Shown one piece after another: positions 25,416 through 33,185 of a stretch of 64,000 nucleotides of DNA (position 1 is the stretch's first letter; every line of letters begins with the position of its first letter). The stretch covers positions 124,001 to 188,000 of the forward strand of contig NZ_JAAOTJ010000001.1 of assembly GCF_011297335.1 (NCBI RefSeq). Reading direction: 5' to 3'. The notes under the pieces were generated by a model. The model had not been told where the DNA came from. It ran no database searches and worked only from the letters and a program-made list of their open reading frames with translations. The position numbers and the translations under genes were made by a program. This DNA is from Catellatospora methionotrophica. GTDB lineage: Bacteria > Actinomycetota > Actinomycetes > Mycobacteriales > Micromonosporaceae.

Positions 25416-26780
25416 ATGAACGCTGGGCAACCCTACGAGTACCGCCGCGTAGAGCTGATCGAACCGGACTGGACCCGGTTCCCGGGCTGGCGCGACGTGA
25501 CCCTCGCGCAGTGGGAGTCCGCGCAGTGGCAGCGCGTCAACTGCATCAAGAACATCAAGCAGCTGCGCGCCGTGCTCGGTGACACCGTCGACGAGCGCTT
25601 CTACGCCGACCTCGAGGCCGACCAGAAGGCCCTGGCCACGATGTCGATGCTGGTCCCCCCGCAGATGATCAACACGATGGCGCGGGAGGAGCTGACCACC
25701 GAGGCGTTCTACGCCGACCCGGTGCGGCGCTACATGATCCCGGTCGCCTCCGACCGGCTCACCGAGTGGGCCAGCCACCCGCACGCCAGCCGCGACAGCC
25801 TGCACGAGCACGACATGTGGGTCGCCGAGGGGCTGACCCACCGCTACCCCACCAAGGTGCTCGCCGAGCTGCTGTCCACCTGCCCGCAGTACTGCGGCCA
25901 CTGCACCCGCATGGACCTGGTCGGCAACTCCACCCCGGCGGTCGAGAAGCTCAAGCTGACCCTCAAGCCCGTCGACCGCTACGACGCGCACATCGCCTAC
26001 CTCAAGGCCCACCCGGGCGTGCGCGACGTCGTCGTGTCCGGCGGCGACGTGGCCAACGTGCCGTGGAAGAACCTCGAGTCGTATCTGATGCGGCTGCTGG
26101 AGATCGACACCATCCGCGACATCCGGCTGGCCACCAAGGCGCTGATGGGCCTGCCCCAGCACTGGCTGCAGCCCGAGGTCGTCGAGGGCCTGGAGCGGGT
26201 CGCCCGCACCGCCCGCCGGCGCGGCGTGAACCTGGCCATCCACACCCACGTCAACCACGCCAACTCGATCACCCCGTCCGTGGCCAGGGCCGCGAAGACG
26301 GCGCTCGAGGTCGGCGTACGCGACGTGCGCAACCAGGGCGTGCTCATGCGCGGCGTCAACGCGACCTCGCCGGACCTGCTCGACCTGTGCTTCGCGCTGC
26401 AGGGCGAGGCGAACATCCTGCCGTACTACTTCTACATGTGCGACATGATCCCCAACGCCGAGCACTGGCGGGTGTCGGTCGGCGCGGCCCAGCAGCTGCA
26501 GCACGACATCATGGGCTACCTGCCCGGCTACGCCACCCCGCGCATCGTCTGCGACGTGCCGTTCGTCGGCAAGCGCTGGGTGCACATGGTCACCGAGTAC
26601 GACCGCGAGAACGGCATCTCGTACTGGACCAAGAACTACCGCACCTCGATCGAGGCCGACCAGAACGTCGACGTGCTGTCGCAGCGCTACGCGTACTACG
26701 ACCCGATCGACACCCTGCCCGAGTCGGGCCAGAAGTGGTGGCGCAAGCAGCTCGAAGAGCAGCTCACCGCCCAGGCCTGA
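25416..26780 (+). CDS. kamA: Lysine 2,3-aminomutase (divergent KamA)
   Basis: A 454-residue radical SAM, PLP-dependent aminomutase that turns L-lysine into beta-lysine. The [4Fe-4S] motif is C156-x3-C160-x2-C163 (CPQYCGHC), followed by SGGD at 208-211. The two lysine-binding Asp residues of the clostridial enzyme are matched by D343 (YMCDM) and D380 (VCDVP). The PLP region differs: where clostridial KamA has DAPGGGGK, this protein has D380-VPFVG-K386, one residue shorter. ATG at 25416 has AAGGAGAGG upstream. It provides the first step for the divergent kamDE-kdd operon. Confidence 0.9.
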   Translation: MNAGQPYEYRRVELIEPDWTRFPGWRDVTLAQWESAQWQRVNCIKNIKQLRAVLGDTVDERFYADLEADQKALATMSMLVPPQMINTMAREELTTEAFYADPVRRYMIPVASDRLTEWASHPHASRDSLHEHDMWVAEGLTHRYPTKVLAELLSTCPQYCGHCTRMDLVGNSTPAVEKLKLTLKPVDRYDAHIAYLKAHPGVRDVVVSGGDVANVPWKNLESYLMRLLEIDTIRDIRLATKALMGLPQHWLQPEVVEGLERVARTARRRGVNLAIHTHVNHANSITPSVARAAKTALEVGVRDVRNQGVLMRGVNATSPDLLDLCFALQGEANILPYYFYMCDMIPNAEHWRVSVGAAQQLQHDIMGYLPGYATPRIVCDVPFVGKRWVHMVTEYDRENGISYWTKNYRTSIEADQNVDVLSQRYAYYDPIDTLPESGQKWWRKQLEEQLTAQA

Positions 26781-26790
26781 CCCACGACGC

Positions 26791-26833
26791 CGGTCCTGCC
26801 TCCCGCTGTTCACGCAGCCGGGAGGCAGGACCG
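26791..26833. terminator. Terminator after kamA
   Basis: A 15-base-pair perfect inverted repeat (26791-26805 and 26819-26833) between the convergent kamA and methyltransferase genes. It can act in both directions. Confidence 0.8.
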
Positions 26834-26835
26834 TC

Positions 26836-27696
26836 TCAGTCCGGGACCGTGCCCGCGACCACCCACACCGTCAGCGCGACCAGGAAGTCCTCGCGCGCGT
26901 CCGCCTCGTGCACGGTGTCCAGCCACCGGTCGACCATCGCGGTGGTGTCGCCGTCCTCCTCCCCCACGATGTGCAGCAGCAGGTCGCGCTCGAAGTACGG
27001 CACCACGTGCTGCGCCTCGGCCGGGTCGGTGAAGCACATCGTCATCGGATGGCACTCCAGCTCGTACACCCCGACCCGGCGCAGCCGGTTGCGCAGCGTA
27101 CGGCCCATCGACGGGTTGCACATGACGCTGTGGTGCCGCAGCCGCCACAGCATCGGCGCGAGCACCTCGGCGGGCATCCCGTCGAAGACCAGCGAGTCCC
27201 AGTCGGTGTCGACCAGGCAGATCCGCCCCTGCGGCCGGGTCACCCGGACCAGCTCCCCGATCACGGTCTCCGCCTGCGGCAGGTGCTGCAGCGTACGCTC
27301 GCACCGCACCGCGTCGAAGACCCCGGCCGGGTAGTCCAGCCGCGCCAGGTCCCCGGTGCGGAAGCGGACGGTCCCGGCGTCGGGGTGGGTCTGGTGCCAG
27401 CGCTCGTATCGCTGTGCGGCCAGCGCCAGCATGCTGCGCGAGTTGTCGATCCCGTCGACCCGGCCGTCGACGCCGACCAGCAGCGCCAGCGAGCACGCCT
27501 CCTCCCCCAGGCCGCACCCGCCGTCGAGCACGTGATGGCCTGGTTTGATCTGCAGCGTCTCGCAGGCCCGTGCCCTGATCCCGGTGATCGCCTCGTGGGC
27601 CGCGGCCCGGTCGAGGTACGCGACCAGCCGCGCCTGCATCTGCGGCGGGCTCTGGTCGACCCGCGCGTAGTGCGGCGTGAGCGGCGCGTCCGTCAT
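26836..27696 (-). CDS. Class I SAM-dependent methyltransferase
   Basis: A 286-residue methyltransferase with the Rossmann-type SAM site VLDGGCGLGEEACSLAL at about 56-72, an acidic residue ending strand 2 (VDGIDNSRSM), and motif LQHLPQAETVIGELVRVTRPQGR typical of UbiE-like small-molecule methyltransferases. No substrate can be named. It starts with ATG at 27696 and stands alone, convergent with kamA. Confidence 0.8.
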   Translation of the reverse strand: MTDAPLTPHYARVDQSPPQMQARLVAYLDRAAAHEAITGIRARACETLQIKPGHHVLDGGCGLGEEACSLALLVGVDGRVDGIDNSRSMLALAAQRYERWHQTHPDAGTVRFRTGDLARLDYPAGVFDAVRCERTLQHLPQAETVIGELVRVTRPQGRICLVDTDWDSLVFDGMPAEVLAPMLWRLRHHSVMCNPSMGRTLRNRLRRVGVYELECHPMTMCFTDPAEAQHVVPYFERDLLLHIVGEEDGDTTAMVDRWLDTVHEADAREDFLVALTVWVVAGTVPD

Positions 27697-27874
27697 ACCT
27701 CAATTCTGTGAGTCCCACGACCTCCACAGGCGAAACCATGCAGATCACGTCAGTCGCCCGGTGCCAGGCGCGGTTCAGGCCGCCAGGTTCGGGACGCGAC
27801 GGCCGAAAGCGTCCGTTCGGCGCTGATCACCGCTAAGTTGTCCTCAGGAACACGAGCGGGGAGGATCGTCGCCC

Positions 27875-28438
27875 ATGCGAGAGATCGTGCTGGTCCGGCA
27901 CGGGCAGACCGAGTGGAGCGCCAACGGGCGGCACACCTCCTTCACCGACCTGCCGCTGACCGCCGAGGGTGAACGCCAGGCCGCGCAGCTGGCCGGACGC
28001 CTGGCCGGGCGGGCGTTCGCCGCGGTGCTGTGCAGTCCCTTGCAGCGGGCCAGGCGCACTGCCGCGCTGGCCGGGCTGGAGATCACCGCCACCGACGACG
28101 ACCTGCTGGAATGGAACTACGGCGCCTACGAGGGCCGGACCACCGTGGAGATCCGCCAGGAGCGTCCCGAGTGGACCGTGTGGCAGTCCGGCTGTCCCGG
28201 CGGCGAGACCGCCGCCCAGGTCGGCGCCCGCTGCGACCGCGTCCTGGAACGGGCCCGCACGATGCTGGCCAGCGGCGACGTCGCGCTCGTCGGGCACGGC
28301 CACCTGCTGCGCGTGCTCACCGCCCGCTGGCTGGGCCTGCCCCCGCAGGACGGCGCGCTGTTCCGCCTGGAGACGGCCACCGTCAACGTGCTCGGCTACG
28401 AGCGCGAGACCCCCGTGCTGCTGCGCTGGAACAGCTGA
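27875..28438 (+). CDS. Histidine phosphatase-family protein
   Basis: A 187-residue phosphoglycerate-mutase-like phosphatase. RHGQTEW at 8-14 holds the phospho-His, CSPLQRARRTAAL the arginine block, and VALVGHGHLLRVL the second His. WNYGAYEGRTTVEIR holds the acid/base Glu. The sequence suits a cofactor-independent phosphatase acting on sugar phosphates or related compounds. GGGGAGG lies upstream of the ATG. Confidence 0.85.
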   Translation: MREIVLVRHGQTEWSANGRHTSFTDLPLTAEGERQAAQLAGRLAGRAFAAVLCSPLQRARRTAALAGLEITATDDDLLEWNYGAYEGRTTVEIRQERPEWTVWQSGCPGGETAAQVGARCDRVLERARTMLASGDVALVGHGHLLRVLTARWLGLPPQDGALFRLETATVNVLGYERETPVLLRWNS

Positions 28439-28455
28439 GGTCCGCCCGCCGCGGA

Positions 28456-28482
28456 TGTCGAGAACGCGGCGTCGGCTCCGTC
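28456..28482 (+). promoter_or_regulatory. Candidate ECF42 promoter (VOC gene)
   Basis: TGTCGA at 28456-28461, exactly 17 bases, then CGTC at 28479-28482. The same pair with the same spacing lies before the DGPF gene at 29001. TGTCGA/CGTC-type elements are reported for ECF42 sigma factors, and an ECF42 gene lies 1 kb downstream. The start codon of the VOC gene is about 60 bases further on. Confidence 0.65.
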
Positions 28483-28541
28483 CCCCGGGTATACATACCG
28501 GTGGCCGTGCCCGGCCACGTGACGGACAGGGAGAGACCACC

Positions 28542-28982
28542 ATGGCGATTCAGCGCATGGACAACGTCGGCATCGTCGTCGAGGACCTGGCGGCGACGGT
28601 CGCGTTCTTCACCGAACTCGGCATGGAGCTGGAGGGCGAGGCGCAGATCGAGGGCCCCTGGGCCGACCAGTCGGTCGGGCTCGCCGGCATCCGCTGCGAC
28701 ATCGCGATGATGCGCGTCCCGGGCGGCCCCGGCAGGCTGGAACTGGCCAGGTACCACACCCCGGCCGCGATCCCGGCCGACCCGCAGAGCCCGCCACCCA
28801 ACACCCTCGGCCTGCACCGGGTGATGTTCGCCGTCGACGACATCGCCGACGTCATCGCCCGGCTGCGCCCGCACGGCGCGGAGCTGCTCGGCGAGGTGGC
28901 CCGGTTCCAGGACAGCTACCTGCTCTGCTACCTGCGCGGCCCCGGCGGGATCATCGTCGCGCTGGCCCAGGAGATCGGCTGA
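28542..28982 (+). CDS. VOC-family protein
   Basis: A 146-residue vicinal oxygen chelate protein. MAIQRMDNVGIVVEDLAATVAFF begins the first unit and TLGLHRVMFAVDDIADVIARL the second; GIIVALAQEIG ends the last strand. The usual first metal His is Asn (DNVG), so metal binding may differ. GGGAGAGA precedes the ATG. It is preceded by a candidate ECF42 promoter and followed by the DGPF/ECF42 pair, so it is probably part of that regulon. Confidence 0.8.
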   Translation: MAIQRMDNVGIVVEDLAATVAFFTELGMELEGEAQIEGPWADQSVGLAGIRCDIAMMRVPGGPGRLELARYHTPAAIPADPQSPPPNTLGLHRVMFAVDDIADVIARLRPHGAELLGEVARFQDSYLLCYLRGPGGIIVALAQEIG

Positions 28983-29000
28983 CGATTTCTTCGGCGGGGA

Positions 29001-29027
29001 TGTCGAGAACCGGCTTCCCGCTCCGTC
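29001..29027 (+). promoter_or_regulatory. Candidate ECF42 promoter (DGPF-sigma operon)
   Basis: TGTCGA at 29001-29006, 17 bases, CGTC at 29024-29027, 47 bases before the DGPF start. GATGTCGAGAAC and CTCCGTCCC are shared with the element at 28456, while the spacer differs. This supports a promoter rather than a simple duplication and implies autoregulation. Confidence 0.7.
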
Positions 29028-29073
29028 CCCGGTGCACACGGCCGACCCGGGCCGTACCCGTAAGGAGAAGATG

Positions 29074-29484
29074 ATGGCCAAATACCTGCTGCTCAAGCAC
29101 TACCGTGGCGGCCCGGAGCGCGCGGTGGACTACGCGACGATGGACCAGTGGACGCCCGAGGAGGTCGACGCGCACATGGCCTTCATGCGCGCCTTCGCGG
29201 CCCGGTTGCAGGAGTCGGGCGAGTTCGTCGACACCCAGGCGCTCGCGCCCGGCGGGACGTTCGTACGCCACGACGGCGAGGGGCGGCCGCCGGTGACCGA
29301 CGGGCCGTTCGCCGAGACCAAGGACCTGATCGCCGGGTGGTACGTCATCGACGTCGACTCGTGGGAGCGCGCGGTGCAGCTGGCCGGGGAGCTGTCGGCG
29401 GCACCGGGACCCGGCGGCGAGCCGTGCTGCGAGTGGCTGGAGGTCCGGCCGTTCGTGGGCTGCCTGCCCACGGCGACCGAGTGA
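29074..29484 (+). CDS. YCII-related DGPF-domain protein
   Basis: A 136-residue YCII/DGPF-family protein with the name-giving motif in PPVTDGPFAETKDLIAGW. The start pairs ATG at 29074 with GGAG six bases upstream; ATG at 29071 is too close to that site. Genes for such proteins sit almost always next to ECF42 sigma factors; their function is unknown. It overlaps the sigma gene by 4 bases (GTGA). Confidence 0.88.
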   Translation: MAKYLLLKHYRGGPERAVDYATMDQWTPEEVDAHMAFMRAFAARLQESGEFVDTQALAPGGTFVRHDGEGRPPVTDGPFAETKDLIAGWYVIDVDSWERAVQLAGELSAAPGPGGEPCCEWLEVRPFVGCLPTATE

Positions 29485-30680
29485 ACGAGCCGCTGCTGCG
29501 GGACCTCGTGCCCGCGGTGATCGGTGTCCTCGTCCGGCGCGGAGCAGATTTCGCGTCGGCCGAGGACGCCGTCCAGGAAGCCCTGGTCGAGGCCGTCCGC
29601 GGGTGGCCGGACGGGCCGCCGCAGGACCCCAAGGGCTGGCTGGTCACGGTCGCCTGGCGCAAGTTCCTCGACGACGCCCGCGCCGAGGCGTCCCGGCGGC
29701 GGCGCGAGGAGCGCGTCGAGTCCGAGCCGCCGCCCGGTCCGGTCGAGGCGGCCGACGACACGCTCCAGCTGTACTTCCTGTGCGCGCACCCGTCGCTGAC
29801 CCCGGCGTCGGCCGTCGCGCTGACCCTGCGCGCGGTCGGCGGCCTGACCACCCGCCAGATCGCGCAGGCCTACCTGGTGCCGGAGGCGACCATGGCCCAG
29901 CGGATCAGCCGGGCCAAGCGGACCGTCTCGGGCGTCCGGTTCCACCAGCCCGGTGACCTCGCCACCGTGCTACGGGTGCTCTACCTGGTCTTCAACGAGG
30001 GCTACTCCGGCGACGTCGACCTCGCCGCCGAGGCGATCCGGCTGACCCGGCAGCTGGCGGCCAGGACCAGCGACGAGGAGGCGGCGGGCCTGCTCGCGCT
30101 CATGCTGCTGCACCACGCGCGCCGCCCGGCACGGACCCGGCCCGACGGCAGCCTCGTGCCGCTGGCCGAGCAGGACCGCCGCCTATGGGACACCCGCCTG
30201 ATCGCCGAGGGTGTCGACGTGCTCCAGACGGCCCTGGCCCTCGACCGGCTGGGCGAGTTCCAGGCCCAGGCCGCCATCGCCGCGCTGCACGCCGACGCGC
30301 AGGCCGCCGAGGAGACCGACTGGGTGCAGATCGTCGAGTGGTACGACGAGCTGCTGCTGCTCACCGACAACCCGGTCGCCCGCCTCAACCGGGCGGTAGC
30401 GGTCGGTGAGGCCGACGGTCCACGGGCCGGGCTGGCCGCCCTGGCCGAGCTCGACCCCGCGCTGCCCCGGCACACCGCCGCCGCCGCGTACCTGCACGAG
30501 CGGGACGGCAACCCGAGGGTCGCGGCACGGCTCTACGCCGAAGCCGCCTTGGCTGCCCCCAACATCCCCGAGCGGGACCACCTCACACGGCAGGCCGCCC
30601 GGCTCAACGCGCAGTCGCGCGGCCGCCACGGGGCGCGGGCGGCAGGTGCTAGCCCGCGCCAGGGCCGGCCGGAACTATAA
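29481..30680 (+). CDS. ECF42-group RNA polymerase sigma factor with C-terminal TPR-like domain
   Basis: A 399-residue sigma factor. Region 2 begins at about residue 20 (FASAEDAVQEALVEAV, GWLVTVAWRKFLDDAR). Region 4 is at about 110-155 (LTTRQIAQAYLVPEATMAQRISRAKRT). A long helical extension follows (LNRAVAVGEADGPRAGLAAL, YLHERDGNPRVAARLYAEAALAA). This layout defines ECF42, which has no anti-sigma factor and is thought to be controlled by the extension. It is coupled to the DGPF gene. Confidence 0.92.
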   Translation: MNEPLLRDLVPAVIGVLVRRGADFASAEDAVQEALVEAVRGWPDGPPQDPKGWLVTVAWRKFLDDARAEASRRRREERVESEPPPGPVEAADDTLQLYFLCAHPSLTPASAVALTLRAVGGLTTRQIAQAYLVPEATMAQRISRAKRTVSGVRFHQPGDLATVLRVLYLVFNEGYSGDVDLAAEAIRLTRQLAARTSDEEAAGLLALMLLHHARRPARTRPDGSLVPLAEQDRRLWDTRLIAEGVDVLQTALALDRLGEFQAQAAIAALHADAQAAEETDWVQIVEWYDELLLLTDNPVARLNRAVAVGEADGPRAGLAALAELDPALPRHTAAAAYLHERDGNPRVAARLYAEAALAAPNIPERDHLTRQAARLNAQSRGRHGARAAGASPRQGRPEL

Positions 30681-30724
30681 CGAATGTAAATCGATGAATG
30701 AAGATTGGTTGCAACACCGCTTCT

Positions 30725-30748
30725 CAACATCGAAACTTTCCAACATCG
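30725..30748. promoter_or_regulatory. Operator-like repeats upstream of the phosphoesterase
   Basis: CAACATCG occurs twice as a direct repeat (30725-30732 and 30741-30748) with AAACTTTC between. GAAACTTTC resembles LacI-type operators of secreted hydrolases in actinomycetes. It lies about 60-80 bases before the start at 30807 in an AT-richer gap. Binding is unproven. Confidence 0.3.
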
Positions 30749-30806
30749 GTGCCATCCCGTCGGCATCGCGCCCCGTGGGGGGCTACCGATCGTTGGAGGG
30801 GCCAGG

Positions 30807-32582
30807 ATGAGGGTCGGCAACGTGGCACGTGTTCTCGCTTTGACCGCGTCGTCGCTCACGCTCCTGGCGACGGCGTCATACGCACAGGCGCCGCAGGCGC
30901 GAGCGCAGGCGCAGGCCGCCGAGAACTTCACCCTGGTGATGCTGCCCGACACCCAGTACGCCTCCGAGTACTGGCCCGAGGTGTTCCGGTCGCAGATGCA
31001 GTGGGTGGACACCCAGCAGGCCGCGCGGAACATCGAGTACGTCCTGCACGTCGGCGACGTGGTCGACAACTCCGACCAGCTCGCCCAGTGGAACAACAGC
31101 AAGAGCGCGATGGGCCTGCCCACCGACGACGTCCCCTACATCATCGCGCCGGGCAACCACGACCTCGACCCGGGCACCGCCTCGACCACCCGCACCACGA
31201 CGCGGTACAACACCCACTACCCGCGCTCCACCTTCACCGGGCTGCCGTCGTTCGGCGGGACCTACCCTGCCGCGAAGAACGACAACACCTACCACACCTT
31301 CACCGCGGGCGGAGCGGACTGGCTGGTGCTGGCGCTCAAGTACGCACCGAGCGCCGCCGAGATCGCCTGGGCGAACCAGGTGGTGGCAGCCCACCCGGGC
31401 CACAACGCCATTCTGGTCACGCACGCCTACCAGAACGGCAACACGAAGGACACCAACGGCACTCGGCTGTGGAACGAGCTGGTCAGCAGGCACGCCAACT
31501 TCCGGTTCACCTTCTCCGGTCACTACCACAACGCCGGCAGGATCACCCAGCAGGGCATCCATGGCAACACGGTCCACCAGATCCAAGCCGACTACCAGAA
31601 CAACAGCTCCCGCGACCCCAACAGCTACCTGCGGGTCCTCACGTACAACCCGACCGCCGACAGCCTGGACGTCAAGACCTATTCGCCGTTCCTCAACCGC
31701 TACATGACCGACGCGACCAACCAGTTCGTCCTGAACAACATCAATCCGGTCCGCCCGCGCCGCGGTGAGCTCCTCACCGGCCGCCAGCTGGATTTCAACA
31801 ACGATCGCCGCACCGACATCTTCACCACCGGCGATGGTTGGCTGTACTCCAGCGCAGCCCAGACCAGCTGGATCGACCTCGCCGCGTCCACCGTCGGGCT
31901 CGCCGACGTGCGTTTCGGCGACTTCAACGGCGACGGCCGCACCGACGTCTTCCGGGCCACCGGCGCCACCTGGCAGTACTCCAGCGCAGGCCAGACCAGC
32001 TGGATCGACCTCGCCGCGTCCACCGTCGGACTCGACGACCTGCGCCTGGGCGACTTCAACGGCGACGGCCGCACCGACGTCTTCAACGTCTCCGGCACCC
32101 AATGGCGCTACTCCGACGCGGGCCAGAGCAGCTGGATCAACCTGCTCAACTCGGTGGTCCCCCTCGCCGACCTGCGCTTCGGCGACTTCAACGGCGACGG
32201 CCGCACCGACGCCTTCCGGGCCACCGGCGCCACCTGGCAGTACTCCAGCGCAGGCCAGACCAGCTGGATCGACCTCGCCGCATCGACCGTCGGACTCGAC
32301 GACCTGCGCCTGGGCGACTTCAACGGCGACGGCCGCACCGACGTCTTCAACGTCTCCGGCACCCAATGGCGCTACTGCGACGCGGGCCAGAGCGGCTGGA
32401 TCAACCTGCTCAACTCGACGGTCCCCCTCGCCGACCTGCGCCTGGGCGACTTCAACGGCGACGGCCGCACCGACGTCTTCAACGTCTCCGGCACCCAATG
32501 GCGCTACTCCGACGCGGGCCAGAGCAGCTGGATCAACCTGCTCAACTCGACGGTCCCCCTCGCGAACCTGCGATTCGGCTGA
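30807..32582 (+). CDS. Secreted metallophosphoesterase with FG-GAP/VCBS-type repeats
   Basis: A 591-residue exported protein. A signal peptide (MRVGNVARVLALTASSLTLLATASYAQA) is followed by a calcineurin-like phosphoesterase domain: MLPDTQY, HVGDVVDN, PGNHD, VTHAYQNG and SGHYHN supply the two-metal ligands. From about residue 330 onward come repeats with the calcium-binding pattern DFNGDGRTD. ATG at 30807 has GGAGGGGCCAGG upstream. It probably acts outside the cell on phosphate esters; the repeats form a beta-propeller-like or calcium-binding part. Confidence 0.88.
   Translation: MRVGNVARVLALTASSLTLLATASYAQAPQARAQAQAAENFTLVMLPDTQYASEYWPEVFRSQMQWVDTQQAARNIEYVLHVGDVVDNSDQLAQWNNSKSAMGLPTDDVPYIIAPGNHDLDPGTASTTRTTTRYNTHYPRSTFTGLPSFGGTYPAAKNDNTYHTFTAGGADWLVLALKYAPSAAEIAWANQVVAAHPGHNAILVTHAYQNGNTKDTNGTRLWNELVSRHANFRFTFSGHYHNAGRITQQGIHGNTVHQIQADYQNNSSRDPNSYLRVLTYNPTADSLDVKTYSPFLNRYMTDATNQFVLNNINPVRPRRGELLTGRQLDFNNDRRTDIFTTGDGWLYSSAAQTSWIDLAASTVGLADVRFGDFNGDGRTDVFRATGATWQYSSAGQTSWIDLAASTVGLDDLRLGDFNGDGRTDVFNVSGTQWRYSDAGQSSWINLLNSVVPLADLRFGDFNGDGRTDAFRATGATWQYSSAGQTSWIDLAASTVGLDDLRLGDFNGDGRTDVFNVSGTQWRYCDAGQSGWINLLNSTVPLADLRLGDFNGDGRTDVFNVSGTQWRYSDAGQSSWINLLNSTVPLANLRFG
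31905..32582 (+). repeat. 132-base tandem repeats encoding 44-residue FG-GAP units
   Basis: Units start at 31905, 32037, 32169, 32301 and 32433, with a partial one at 32565. Two alternating versions (FRATGATWQYSSAGQTSW and FNVSGTQWRYSDAGQSSW) are nearly identical at DNA level between copies. This suggests recent duplication or gene conversion within the gene. Confidence 0.9.
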
Positions 32583-32590
32583 GTTTGAGG

Positions 32591-32626
32591 AAGTCCGCAT
32601 CGGCCGCGTACGGCCGATGCGGACTT
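32591..32626. terminator. Bidirectional terminator after phosphoesterase
   Basis: A perfect 16-base-pair inverted repeat with CGTA loop (32591-32606 and 32611-32626). It overlaps the TAA of the convergent AhpD-like gene by two bases. Confidence 0.85.
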
Positions 32627-33131
32627 AGGCCCGCAGTGCTTCGTCAGGGACGGCGCCGACGGCCGACAGCACACCGCTGAAGAACCGGCGGATGCACACG
32701 GCGAGCACGATCTGCAGCACGTCGGCGTCGGACAGGCCGAACTCCCGCAGCACGGCGGCGTCCTCGCTGGTGACCGCCGTCGGGTCGGCGGCGACCCGGT
32801 CGGCGAAGTCCATGATCGCGACGTCGACCGGGTCGAGGCCCGCGCGGTGGTGGTCGGCGACGATGGCGCGCAACTGCGGCTCGTCGTAGAAGCGGTCGCG
32901 CAGCACCTTGGTGTGGGCGAGGGTGCAGTAGTCCGAGCCCAGCCGCCGGGCCGCGGCGAGCGTGACCAGCTCGTACCGGCGCAGGTCCATGCCGTCGCGC
33001 ACGCTGCCCGCCAGGTGCTCCCAGCCCGCGTACGCCTCGGGGCGCAGCGCGAACACCCGCAGGTAGTTGGGGACGGGGCCGGTCTCGGCGGCGTACAGGG
33101 GCGACTCGGCGGGGGTGTCGAGAAAGGTCAT
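32625..33131 (-). CDS. Carboxymuconolactone decarboxylase/AhpD-like protein
   Basis: A 168-residue all-helical protein of the CMD/AhpD family. The active-site segment is SDYCTLAHTKVL with C69 and H73; the second Cys of a CxxC pair is absent (SDYC), so thiol peroxidase-type reduction would need another partner. Family members act as hydroperoxide reductases or decarboxylases. It starts with ATG at 33131 and lies just downstream of the TetR gene on the same strand. Confidence 0.8.
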   Translation of the reverse strand: MTFLDTPAESPLYAAETGPVPNYLRVFALRPEAYAGWEHLAGSVRDGMDLRRYELVTLAAARRLGSDYCTLAHTKVLRDRFYDEPQLRAIVADHHRAGLDPVDVAIMDFADRVAADPTAVTSEDAAVLREFGLSDADVLQIVLAVCIRRFFSGVLSAVGAVPDEALRA

Positions 33132-33185
33132 GGCGCAGAGGCTAGACGCGCTCGCGTTCCGGCACCGGCCGGTGTCCGCGATCCG

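Noticed and set aside
31905-32582. Possible CRISPR or satellite array
   Set aside because: The repeats are in frame, encode FG-GAP units and have no spacer structure; same for 46519-47232.
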